Source: Corynebacterium canis
Lineage (GTDB): Bacteria > Actinomycetota > Actinomycetes > Mycobacteriales > Mycobacteriaceae
DNA length: 64,000 nt
Direction: 5' to 3'
Assembly (NCBI RefSeq): GCF_030408595.1
Contig: NZ_CP047080.1
Span: 2,625,353-2,689,352 of the forward strand
A program made the position numbers and the translations under genes. How positions within the stretch are numbered: the first letter of the stretch is position 1; the number at the start of each line of letters is the position of its first letter. Below, piece after piece: positions 28,131 to 35,851 of the stretch. The notes beneath the pieces are model-generated. The model searched no databases. It was not told the origin of the DNA and worked only from the letters and a program-made list of their open reading frames with translations.

Positions 28131-28163
28131 CAGCAGGCCATGGCTGTATCAACGGGCCTGCTG
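28131..28163 (-). terminator. Terminator downstream of tRNA-Thr
   Basis: CAGCAGGCC (28131-28139) pairs perfectly with GGCCTGCTG (28155-28163). On the minus strand the stem is followed by TTTTCTTAT, a few bases after the tRNA 3' end. It may also stop transcription from the transporter gene on the other strand. Confidence 0.8.
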
Positions 28164-28167
28164 TTGT

Positions 28168-28243
28168 TGGAGCTGGAGACGAGACTTGAACTCGCAACCT
28201 ACGGTTTACAAGACCGTTGCGCTACCGATTGCGCCACTCCAGC
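28168..28243 (-). tRNA. tRNA-Thr (anticodon UGU)
   Basis: On the minus strand the 7-bp acceptor GCTGGAG pairs with CTCCAGC. The anticodon stem is ACGGT/ACCGT with loop CTTGTAA, giving anticodon TGT. The T arm contains GTTCAAGTC, and CCA is encoded after the discriminator U. 76 nt including CCA. Confidence 0.93.
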
Positions 28244-28301
28244 ACTGCCTCACGATCGTACCTGACGTCCCCCGCCGATCCCAATCCATAAAGGCAGCTG
28301 C

Positions 28302-29696
28302 ATGAAACTTCTCCACCGCCTGCGTTCCGGCCGCGTCGCCACTATCGACGCCGTGAAGGCCGCGCCGCCGCCGTCACCGTTAGCGCCCGTCGATTTAACG
28401 GACCATACGCAAGTGTCCACGGTGATGGATCTTGCCGCCCGGATCGGGGATATTTTGCTTTCTTCCGGCACGGGCAACAATGACACCAAGGCGCACATTC
28501 ATGCGGTTACTGCTGCGTATGGTTTGTTGTATTGCCATGTGGATATCACGCTGAACACGATTACGATCTCCACCAGCATCGGCGTCGCTAAGAAAACCCC
28601 GTTGAGCGTGTTTCGGGTGGTGCGCCGCCTGACCGTCGATTTCTCCAAGCTTTCGGAGGTGGATCGGCTGATTCGCTCGATCTGCGCGGGTGCCACGCCC
28701 CCGGAGGTCGCCGAAAAGATTCTCGACGAGCTTATGGAAGCCCCACCCCCATATGGTTTCCGCACCGCGTGGCTGGGGTGGTCGCTATTCGGCGCCGCGG
28801 TGGCCGTGCTGCTTGGCGGTGGGTTCGCCGTCGCGGTGATCTCCTTTATCGTGGCCGGGATCATTATTGGCGGCAGCGCCTGGTTGGATCGCCGCGGGCT
28901 GCCGGCGTTTTTCCAAAATGTATTCGGCGGGTTCGTGGCCACGGTACCGGCGGCACTGTCCTATCGCTGGGCGCACACCCTCGGCTTCGAATTATCCCCG
29001 GCGCAGATCGTGGCGTCTGGGATCGTGGTGATGCTTGCCGGTCTCACACTGGTGCAGGCCATGCAGGACGGGATCACCGGTGCGCCGGTGACGGCGAGCG
29101 CGCGGTTCTTTGAAACGATGATGCTTACCGGCGGGATCGTCGCCGGCGTGGGTATTGGTATCGAGGCATCCCACGCAATCGGGGTCACGCTGCCCGAATT
29201 GCAGACCAGCACCGCCCCGAACCTCACGTCGGTAACGGTCAAGGTCATCGCCGGTGGGTTAGCTTCGGCAACGTATGCGATCGCCTGTTATTCCGAGTGG
29301 TCTTCCGTTGTGGTGTCTTGCCTTACGGCCACGACTGGGTCCTTTGTGTACTATGCGGTCCTGTTGCCGCTCGGGGTGCCGCCGGTGGTTGCGGTAAGCA
29401 TCGCCGCCACGATTATCGGTTTGGCCGGTGGCCTCCTCGCCCGGCGGTTTTTAATCCCACCCTTGATCACCGCCATCGCGGGTATTACGCCGCTGCTCCC
29501 CGGGCTGTCGATCTATCGCGGCCTGTATTCGATCCTGCATTCGCAAACATTGGTGGGCTTGTCCAGCATGGTATTGGCGTTGGCTATCGGATCTGCGTTG
29601 GCCGCCGGCGTGGTGCTTGGTGAATGGTGCGCTCGAAAGCTTCGCCGACCCCCGGTATTGTCTCGTTACCGCGCCTTTGCCAAGAGGATGGCGTAG
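28302..29696 (+). CDS. thrE: Threonine/serine exporter
   Basis: ThrE-family exporter (464 aa; C. glutamicum ThrE is 489) that pumps threonine and serine out using the membrane potential. The hydrophilic N-terminal domain (about residues 1-150) contains the conserved LSSGTGNNDTKAHIHAV, and is followed by about ten hydrophobic segments. The ATG at 28302 follows AAAGG. It lies directly upstream of a lysine-rich protein and otsA, an order I recall from C. glutamicum. Confidence 0.92.
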   Translation: MKLLHRLRSGRVATIDAVKAAPPPSPLAPVDLTDHTQVSTVMDLAARIGDILLSSGTGNNDTKAHIHAVTAAYGLLYCHVDITLNTITISTSIGVAKKTPLSVFRVVRRLTVDFSKLSEVDRLIRSICAGATPPEVAEKILDELMEAPPPYGFRTAWLGWSLFGAAVAVLLGGGFAVAVISFIVAGIIIGGSAWLDRRGLPAFFQNVFGGFVATVPAALSYRWAHTLGFELSPAQIVASGIVVMLAGLTLVQAMQDGITGAPVTASARFFETMMLTGGIVAGVGIGIEASHAIGVTLPELQTSTAPNLTSVTVKVIAGGLASATYAIACYSEWSSVVVSCLTATTGSFVYYAVLLPLGVPPVVAVSIAATIIGLAGGLLARRFLIPPLITAIAGITPLLPGLSIYRGLYSILHSQTLVGLSSMVLALAIGSALAAGVVLGEWCARKLRRPPVLSRYRAFAKRMA

Positions 29697-29737
29697 AATA
29701 GGCTTCCAAGTTTGTCTTTTATCACCCAGGAGGATCC

Positions 29738-30079
29738 GTGCCACCTAAGGTCACTGACACCCGCAACACTAACGCCGAGTCGCTGCACGCGGTGGAGGAA
29801 GAGACCGCTGAGGCAGCGCGCCGCATTGTTGCAACATACTCCACCGACTTTTTTGATTGCGCAACCCTGATGTGCATGCTGGGTGTGGAACCTGAGGGTC
29901 TTCGTTATAGCCGTATCGCCGCCGAGCATGAGGAAGCTAACGCTCCGAAGAAGACGACGAGGAAGGCCACGAAAAAGACCACCAAGAAGGCCGCAAAGAA
30001 GACCACCAAGAAGACAACGAAGAAAGCCGCAAAGAAGACCACTAAAAAGACAACGAAGAAGGCTGCGAAGAAGTCATGA
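29738..30079 (+). CDS. Lysine-rich repeat protein (histone-H1-like tail)
   Basis: 113 aa. Residues 1-66 form a compact acidic/neutral domain (ESLHAVEEETAEAARRIV, then DFFDCATLMCMLGV). From about residue 69 to the end the protein is a tandem array of KKTTKKAAK-type repeats ending AAKKS, like the basic tails of histone-H1-like and some actinobacterial DNA-binding proteins. GTG start with AGGAGG. The last codons overlap the otsA ATG (ATGA). Non-specific binding of nucleic acid by the tail is inferred; the N-terminal domain is not recognised. Confidence 0.8.
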   Translation: MPPKVTDTRNTNAESLHAVEEETAEAARRIVATYSTDFFDCATLMCMLGVEPEGLRYSRIAAEHEEANAPKKTTRKATKKTTKKAAKKTTKKTTKKAAKKTTKKTTKKAAKKS

Positions 30080-31488
30080 ACAGTGATTTCGTGGTGGTAG
30101 CCAATCGGCTGCCGGTTGACCTCACGACCCATCCAGACGGAACTCAGGAGTGGTCGCCAAGTCCCGGCGGTCTGGTTACGGCACTGTCTCCAGTGCTGGC
30201 ACGCCATCACGGATGCTGGGTTGGCTGGCCCGGGGTTCCGGACGAAGCTCCGGAACCATTCGAGGCGGATGGGGTGTTGCTGCACCCCGTGACGCTGACG
30301 GAAGAGGACTACCAGGAGTTTTACGAGGGGTTTTCTAACGCCACCCTGTGGCCCCTGTACCACGACCTGATCGTTTCCCCGGAATACCACCGCACCTGGT
30401 GGGAGTCCTACCGCAACGTCAACCATAAGTTCGCCCAAGAGGCCGCCGAGGTCGCCTCGGAGGGGGCCACGGTGTGGGTGCAGGACTACCAGCTGCAACT
30501 GGTACCGGGCATTTTGCGCCAACTGCGCCCCGACCTGAAGATTGGGTTTTTCCTCCACATTCCGTTCCCATCGGCCGATCTTTTCCGGCAATTGCCGTGG
30601 CGCGAAGAGCTGATGCGCGGGCTACTTGGCGCGGACCTGATCGGCTTCCACCTCGAACAGAACACCGAAAACTTCTTGTCCCTTGCCCGCCAGGTAACGC
30701 TCACTGGTTCGACGATCGGGCAGCCGGACAAACTACGTGTGGAAGGCAAGGCGTCGATACGCGAAGTCACGGCGTTTATCACGGCGCCGGACGGGCGCAA
30801 GGTGGGCGTGGCCGCGTTCCCCATTTCCATCGACTCTTCCGAGGTTGCGGCGCTGGCGGAAACGGTCGAGCCGATCGAAGCGGAGGGCACGGTGATCCTT
30901 GGCGTGGACCGCTTGGATTACACCAAGGGCATCCTGCAACGCCTCCTTGCATTCGAAGAATTGCTCGAATCGGGCGCGGTGGAGGCGTCGGAAACGATGC
31001 TGATTCAGATCGCCACGCCGTCGCGCGAACGCATCGACCAATACCGGCGTACCCGCTCGCAAGTGGAAGAGGCCGTTGGTCGAATCAATGGTCGATTCGG
31101 CACGGTCGCGCACCCGGTAGTGCACTATATGCACCGCTCACTGCCCAAAAAGGAGCTGCTGAGTTATTACAAGCGTGCGGATGTCATGTTTATCACCGCC
31201 TATAAGGACGGCATGAACCTGGTGGCAAAAGAGTATGTGGCCTGCCACGGGGACGGCTCCGGCGCGCTGGTGCTCAGCGAATTCGCCGGTTCGGCGATCG
31301 AACTCCAGCGCGCATGGCTGTGCAACCCGCACGATATCGAATCCGTCAAGCGGCAATTGCTCAATGCGCTCACCGCGCTCAGCACCGATCCGGAGGACGC
31401 GCGCGCCCGCATGCTCGACCTGCACCAACAAGTGCTCACCTACGACGTCAATGAATGGGCGCGCAGCTTCCTGGAGTGCCTGCAATGA
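30076..31488 (+). CDS. otsA: Trehalose-6-phosphate synthase
   Basis: GT20 glycosyltransferase (470 aa, normal length) joining UDP-glucose (or another NDP-glucose) and glucose-6-phosphate. The start VVVANRLPVDL, WVQDYQLQLVPGILR, GFFLHIPFPS, LGVDRLDYTKG and DGMNLVAKEYVAC are family signatures. Trehalose is an osmoprotectant and the carrier of mycolates in corynebacteria. Its start overlaps the preceding gene by 4 bp and its stop overlaps the following lipoprotein gene (ATGA). Confidence 0.96.
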   Translation: MNSDFVVVANRLPVDLTTHPDGTQEWSPSPGGLVTALSPVLARHHGCWVGWPGVPDEAPEPFEADGVLLHPVTLTEEDYQEFYEGFSNATLWPLYHDLIVSPEYHRTWWESYRNVNHKFAQEAAEVASEGATVWVQDYQLQLVPGILRQLRPDLKIGFFLHIPFPSADLFRQLPWREELMRGLLGADLIGFHLEQNTENFLSLARQVTLTGSTIGQPDKLRVEGKASIREVTAFITAPDGRKVGVAAFPISIDSSEVAALAETVEPIEAEGTVILGVDRLDYTKGILQRLLAFEELLESGAVEASETMLIQIATPSRERIDQYRRTRSQVEEAVGRINGRFGTVAHPVVHYMHRSLPKKELLSYYKRADVMFITAYKDGMNLVAKEYVACHGDGSGALVLSEFAGSAIELQRAWLCNPHDIESVKRQLLNALTALSTDPEDARARMLDLHQQVLTYDVNEWARSFLECLQ

Positions 31489-31949
31489 CGGTGTGCCGCA
31501 CAGGTTTCCTTTGCTGCACAGTCGCGTTCACCACTGCGCTCGCGGGGTGTTCCGCAGCGCAGCCCGAAGTGATCAACTCCACCTGGCAAATCACGAACGT
31601 GTATACGAATCCGGAGACGCCGAGCGGCCTCCCTGATTCCGTGGCAGGCACCGCAACCATGGTATTCGGCGATTCCACCGTAGCGGGATTTACCGGCTGC
31701 GCCCCCTTCCAAGGGCGCGTGTCTTTCACCAAAGACGGCGCTGCCGTAAAGCCTTCCGAGGCGAACCACGTGGAATTCCACGATATGGAGATCCACGAAG
31801 CTGACTGCACCGGCAAGGAGAGGTTTTTTCACGACGCCCTGGCCGACATGCTCCACGGCGGCTTCAGCATGTCACGCGATGGCGAGGACTTGATCCTCAC
31901 CACGGACGGCGAAGACGTTGATCGCCCAGGCATTCGATTGGTGGATTAA
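31485..31949 (+). CDS. Lipoprotein between otsA and the otsB locus
   Basis: 154 aa with a lipoprotein signal peptide (lipobox TTALAGC, Cys about residue 22). The mature part has INSTWQITNVYT, GTATMVFGDSTVAGFTGC and a second Cys in EADCTGK, similar in layout to META/HslJ-like beta-sheet domains. It starts at the ATG overlapping the otsA stop. A lipoprotein gene in this position is also familiar from C. glutamicum. Function unknown. Confidence 0.75.
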   Translation: MTVCRTGFLCCTVAFTTALAGCSAAQPEVINSTWQITNVYTNPETPSGLPDSVAGTATMVFGDSTVAGFTGCAPFQGRVSFTKDGAAVKPSEANHVEFHDMEIHEADCTGKERFFHDALADMLHGGFSMSRDGEDLILTTDGEDVDRPGIRLVD

Positions 31950-32043
31950 CGCTTAGGTTTGTGCTTGCCATCACTTTAGTAGCCAGTCGGATTGAACTCG
32001 GGCGATGATCTCGCGGGTCGCCCATCGACCCCACCACCACTGC

Positions 32044-32174
32044 CGATTGATTGTGCACAACTACCGGCCTGGGGTTTGTACGTTTTTGTCCTTTTATGTG
32101 ACAGTTACACTCCCAAGTGACTCCCAAGTGACGCAAAAAGACAATCGCAGGTCAGGGGTTGCGCACGATCTATC
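32044..32174. repeat. Element A variant with a different core (131 bp)
   Basis: Left end CGATTGATTGTGCACAAC plus CCGGCCTGGGG and right end AATCGCAGGTCAGG ... GATCTATC match the terminal repeats of element A. The core is unrelated and contains a tandem ACTCCCAAGTG twice. Confidence 0.65.
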
Positions 32175-32396
32175 GTCGGAGCCACGGTCGGAGCCGTTGA
32201 CTAGCTCTATTAGCAGCGTTGCACCGGTAGCTGGCCAAATCCCCGAAAACACTGGCGCCGATTTGAACCGATCATTATAGAAATATTGAAGCATGCACTA
32301 ACAGGCTTGGTCGTCCTAGTAGAGTCACGGGGCGAGTGTTCTCGCCACACCAAAACTCAATGTATCTAACGCTCCCCCCGAATGATCGGGGAAATT

Positions 32397-32408
32397 TGTC
32401 ACATGACA
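32397..32408. promoter_or_regulatory. Possible operator before the HTH gene
   Basis: TGTCACATGACA is an inverted repeat of TGTCA around CA. It overlaps the candidate -35 hexamer TTGTCA, 56-67 bp upstream of the HTH gene. It could be an autoregulatory site. Confidence 0.35.
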
Positions 32409-32463
32409 GGAGTTAGACGGTACACTTGGCGACACGGACCACCAACCGGAAGGAATTATTGTC

Positions 32464-32757
32464 GTGTCCGCAGCAACTACGGCACCGCATAAAAGCCACG
32501 CAGCAAGTAGCGTGGTCGTGCCTGAATGGTTTGACCTCAAGACAGCTGGCAAAATTTTGTCCGTGTCCCCTCTACATGTCCGCATCCTCGCCCGTGACAG
32601 CGTGCTGCGCAGTCGTGCCGATAACAAGACCATCATGGTATGCGCGAAAGATGTTCTTGCGTACCGCCCACAGGCTCAGGCCGCTCAGCGTGAATTTGCC
32701 TTCGACGTAGCCCACGTCGAGAACCTACGCTCTCGTATCATCGACCACTTCGCATAG
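32464..32757 (+). CDS. Small HTH DNA-binding protein
   Basis: 97 aa. The central segment FDLKTAGKILSVSPLHVRIL followed by a short wing and AKDVLAYRP looks like a MerR/excisionase-type winged helix. The C-terminus (AAQREFAFDVAHVENLRSRI) is probably helical. GTG start after GGAAGGAA. It stands 13 bp upstream of the 318-aa protein, and together they may act like an antitoxin-type regulator and its partner. The family is only loosely recognised. Confidence 0.65.
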   Translation: MSAATTAPHKSHAASSVVVPEWFDLKTAGKILSVSPLHVRILARDSVLRSRADNKTIMVCAKDVLAYRPQAQAAQREFAFDVAHVENLRSRIIDHFA

Positions 32758-32770
32758 CGCCCGCACGTCC

Positions 32771-33727
32771 ATGCCGCTCCTTCCCCGCCTTACAATTCGC
32801 TGTGCCCTAGAGGATCTCCAATTAAATCACTGGAACAGTGATGGCCCTTTAAGCGGGTTCCTCGATACAGTGGACCACGAAGTTGTCGCCAAGGCTATTG
32901 AACTTTTTCCAGAATCTCGCGATAGTTCACAAGCTCCAGACAAGATCAGCAAAGTCAAACCCACCTGCTATAAAATAAAAATCAATCGACACCGTGCAGC
33001 AGCATATGTAGATCAAGAAGGTCAAGTGTGGATTGTTGCAGCAGGAAAAAGAGAAGGTAAATCAAGGAAAGACTTTTACCAAGTATTCATGTTGATGGAT
33101 GCTTCTACGTGGCTTCCTACCGAGCGTGATTTACTGCTGTTAGAAAAGCACAAGTCTCGGAACCGGCTGATTGCGTGGGAGAAAGAAATTTGGGATGCCA
33201 TAACCACAAACATGACTGAACAGTCTTGGATTGACGGCTTTACGATGGAGATTAGGAATCCGTTCGACGCCGTCAGCCCACCTATCTGTACTTTATTCAT
33301 AGGCGCAGTCAGCATAGATGATGAACCCCTGGGCGTTGAGGTCAAGATACACGACATTAAAAACGCTCAATACACCCCCTTATGCCGCCTATCACATAAA
33401 GTGGCCCTAAGCTGGGTTCATCATCAAGAACAGCAATGGTCCATCACATATAACAATGCTTCCATTATGTTTGATGACAAGTGTCGTGCGTCTGATGTTT
33501 TCGCTGGAAAATATCGCGCAGAAGGCCCCCTCTTGTTTAGCCCGGGAGCAGTCGCACACCGTGTGAGGCATAAATCGTCCGGAGACATTTGCACAGCAAC
33601 CATTGAGGGAACACCCGTACAAGCTCTTTGCGGTCAAACTTTCGTTCCTCGACAGGATCACGAAAGCCTCGAAAAATGCGTGGATTGTGAAGATATATTG
33701 GAGACTATATTAAAAACTCAGAAGTAG
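32771..33727 (+). CDS. DUF3039-tailed protein of unknown function
   Basis: 318 aa, AT-rich compared with its neighbours, with many AAA, ATA and CAT-type codons, which suggests transfer. The N-terminal part has CYKIKINRHRAAAYVDQEG and VWIVAAGKREG, reminiscent of a RelE/HigB-like beta-sheet core, then WLPTERDLLLLEKHKSRN. The C-terminus (residues about 255-312) fits DUF3039: GTPVQALCGQTFVPRQD and CVDCEDI, two cysteine pairs that probably bind zinc. It is probably co-transcribed with the small HTH protein. A toxin-like role is conjecture; the DUF3039 match is the firmer part. Confidence 0.65.
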   Translation: MPLLPRLTIRCALEDLQLNHWNSDGPLSGFLDTVDHEVVAKAIELFPESRDSSQAPDKISKVKPTCYKIKINRHRAAAYVDQEGQVWIVAAGKREGKSRKDFYQVFMLMDASTWLPTERDLLLLEKHKSRNRLIAWEKEIWDAITTNMTEQSWIDGFTMEIRNPFDAVSPPICTLFIGAVSIDDEPLGVEVKIHDIKNAQYTPLCRLSHKVALSWVHHQEQQWSITYNNASIMFDDKCRASDVFAGKYRAEGPLLFSPGAVAHRVRHKSSGDICTATIEGTPVQALCGQTFVPRQDHESLEKCVDCEDILETILKTQK

Positions 33728-34065
33728 AGTAACTTGGCCTGAGTCCGCTTCGTGGCGGGACAGGTAAATCGGCAGTCGGCGCATTCGCCAGTTTTTACGT
33801 CAGCGACGGCTCGTTCAACAGCCCTGCGCATGGATCATACACTGCAGCATGTATTACGATGATCTTGAGCCTGGTTTTCATCAACCAAGCGGCGCTGCAC
33901 TCCTCCGCCGAGCCACCGCAAAGCTTTTAGTTAAGGACCTCACTTGTGCAGGATCCGAGTTATGGTTCTTAAACCAGTTACCACCAGCTCGGTGTATCCG
34001 AGCACTACACCTGACTGATCGCATCGTTCGTGCACACCGGCCGACCGCAGTGGCACTATGGAATC
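33728..34065. other. Gap before otsB
   Basis: 338 bp. No convincing gene: a plus-strand frame at 33849-34091 has no family features, and a 37-codon minus-strand frame (33718-33831) with C-A-D-C-x3-C is too short to support. It is probably the otsB promoter region plus the scar of an insertion. Confidence 0.4.
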
Positions 34066-34749
34066 ATGGCACCTTTACTCGTGGTTTCTGATTTTGATGG
34101 CACGCTTGCGGGTTTCAATGTGGACCCTATGAATGTTCCTGTGAACGCGGGGTCGATCGCGGCGCTAGAACAATTGGCCGCGCTGCCGGACACTCGGGTG
34201 GTTATCCTTTCGGGGCGGTCCCTGGCTGTGCTGCAAGAACTGGCTGGCGTTTCGCCCGCGATCGAACTGGTGGGTAGCCACGGTGCGGAGGGCACTCGGC
34301 CGGCGGTGCTCACGGAAGAGCAACGCACGCTGCTTCATCAGATCGAACATGAATTGGAGGCGTTGATCGTTGGCCAGGAGGGCGCGCGCGTAGAGATCAA
34401 GCCGTATCATCGCGTGTTGCATACCCGCGGCATGGCCGATGGCGGGGAGGAATTGCTCAACCGTGCTAAGGCGTTGGTGCGCCCCGGTGTCAAGATCACG
34501 CATGGCAAATGCATTTTGGAATTCTCGGTTTTGAACACGTCCAAGGGCGGGTGGATCGCGGCAAATAGGGGCGACGCGAACGTGATCTTTATCGGGGATG
34601 ACGCCACGGATGAAACCGGCTTTGAAATCCTAGGCCCCGGGGATTTAGGGGTAAAGGTCGGCCCGGGTGAAACGCATGCGCTGTTGCGCCTTGCTTCGAT
34701 CGACGATGTGGCTACGTTCCTTAACGCGCTCGTGGCGCAGCGATCGTAG
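34066..34749 (+). CDS. otsB: Trehalose-6-phosphate phosphatase
   Basis: HAD-superfamily phosphatase (227 aa) that removes phosphate from trehalose-6-phosphate, completing the OtsAB route. The catalytic motif is VVSDFDGTLAGF at the N-terminus, motif II VVILSGRS, and motif IV FIGDDATDE. The ATG at 34066 gives the normal start. Its 3' end overlaps the convergent LacI-family gene by 29 bp. It is separated from otsA by the lipoprotein and an insertion of about 2 kb. Confidence 0.94.
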   Translation: MAPLLVVSDFDGTLAGFNVDPMNVPVNAGSIAALEQLAALPDTRVVILSGRSLAVLQELAGVSPAIELVGSHGAEGTRPAVLTEEQRTLLHQIEHELEALIVGQEGARVEIKPYHRVLHTRGMADGGEELLNRAKALVRPGVKITHGKCILEFSVLNTSKGGWIAANRGDANVIFIGDDATDETGFEILGPGDLGVKVGPGETHALLRLASIDDVATFLNALVAQRS

Positions 34750-35782
34750 CCCCTGGGAACCAGGTGGTTTCGAGCTTGGTTTCGGGCTCGATCACCTCTC
34801 CTTCGATAAGCCGGAAAAGGGCGCGGGCGGAGGCGATGCCTTTCTGGCGGTTCGGCTGGATCACCGTGCTCAGGTTGCGGGCGAGTGCGGTGGACACACC
34901 GTCGAACCCGACCACGGACAGGTCGTCCGGCACATTGATGCCGTGGTCGGCCGCGTAATCAAGCACCCCAAAGGCCATAGAGTCCGTGGTGCACAATACG
35001 GCGGTGATATCCGGATAGGTTTCCAGCAATTCCCGCGCCGCATCCCGGTTGTTTTGCCGGTCATTGATGTGCCGCTCCACAACGGGAATTTCCCCGGTAA
35101 TACCGGCATCGCGGAAAATATCCAGCGCGCCCAATACGCGGGAGCGCTGCACGTGCAAGGAGGCGCCGTCCAACCGCTCCTCGCTGACCAGCCCGTCGTT
35201 GCGTTTTCGGTCGAGGCGGATGCATAGAATCCCGATGCGGCGGTGCCCAGCGTCAACCAGTGCCTGGGCTGCGGGCGCGATGGCGGCGCGGTCGTCGATA
35301 CCCACGAAGGGCAAGTTGGTGCCCACGGGTTGGTCGCACACCACGAGCGGAAGCTGGCGCGCGATGGCGGCCTGAAGGTAGGGATCTTGGGCCGCAACGG
35401 AGTACACAACGAAGCCATCAACCACAGCGGAATTCACCAATTCGGGGGCAACGGCGCCGGAGGGTTTGGCCGGAACGAGGGTTAAAGCGGCACCGCGCTC
35501 TTGTCCTACTTCGGCCATTCCGGCGAGGAAATCCACCGATGCGAGATCGTCGAATGCGTATGTGAGATGGTCCGTAAACAATACGCCGATGGTGCCCGTG
35601 AACCGGCGTCGCAACGAACGCGCCGTCGGATCCGGCCCTGCGTAACCTAGTCGAGCCGCCGTATCCAGTATTTTCTCGCGCAATTCCGGCGAGAGTTGTT
35701 CAGGGCGGTTATATGCGTTCGAAACCGTGGTCCGAGAAACGCCCAATTCGCGCGCCAGAGTGGCGAGGGTTTGCTTTGCCAT
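34721..35782 (-). CDS. ipsA: LacI-family regulator, IpsA-like
   Basis: 353 aa with an N-terminal LacI HTH (TLATLARELGVSRTTVSNAYN) and hinge, then a periplasmic-binding-protein-like effector domain. The gene order otsB - lacI regulator - zinc ABC matches that of ipsA in C. glutamicum, where IpsA senses inositol and activates inositol phosphate synthase for mycothiol and phosphatidylinositol. The name rests on this synteny, recalled rather than checked. It is divergent from znuA with a 69-bp gap. Confidence 0.8.
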   Translation of the reverse strand: MAKQTLATLARELGVSRTTVSNAYNRPEQLSPELREKILDTAARLGYAGPDPTARSLRRRFTGTIGVLFTDHLTYAFDDLASVDFLAGMAEVGQERGAALTLVPAKPSGAVAPELVNSAVVDGFVVYSVAAQDPYLQAAIARQLPLVVCDQPVGTNLPFVGIDDRAAIAPAAQALVDAGHRRIGILCIRLDRKRNDGLVSEERLDGASLHVQRSRVLGALDIFRDAGITGEIPVVERHINDRQNNRDAARELLETYPDITAVLCTTDSMAFGVLDYAADHGINVPDDLSVVGFDGVSTALARNLSTVIQPNRQKGIASARALFRLIEGEVIEPETKLETTWFPGATIAAPRAR

Positions 35783-35815
35783 ACATCGAATTTACCAGTT
35801 CAAGCCTAATATTAC

Positions 35816-35841
35816 TTGACAAACGTTTTCATTTTTACAAT
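35816..35841 (+). promoter_or_regulatory. znuA promoter region with an AAACGTTT core
   Basis: TTGACA (35816-35821) and TACAAT (35836-35841), spacer only 14 bp, directly before the znuA ATG at 35852. No strong ribosome site follows, so the transcript may be nearly leaderless. The AAACGTTT palindrome (35821-35828) is a LacI-type operator core and could bind the divergent regulator. Confidence 0.35.
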
Positions 35842-35851
35842 TGTGGAATCC

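Larger units (their letters stand above)
31950..32463. other. Intergenic stretch interrupting the ots locus
   Basis: About 510 bp. It holds a variant of element A (32044-32174), a TGTCA-CA-TGACA inverted repeat (32397-32408) and a plausible promoter TTGTCA (32396) with TACACT (32421), spacer 19 bp, in front of the HTH gene. No other gene is supported. Confidence 0.5.

Noticed and set aside
28131..28302. Functional link between tRNA-Thr and the adjacent threonine exporter gene
   Set aside because: They are on opposite strands, the tRNA has its own terminator, and there is no T-box-like leader; adjacency alone is not evidence.
33718..33831. 37-codon minus-strand frame with C-A-D-C-x3-C before otsB
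   Set aside because: Too short, no ribosome site, overlaps the end of the DUF3039-tailed gene; the cysteines alone do not make a WhiB or zinc-finger case.
33849..34091. 80-aa plus-strand frame upstream of otsB
   Set aside because: No family resemblance and no ribosome site; it overlaps the otsB start in another frame.
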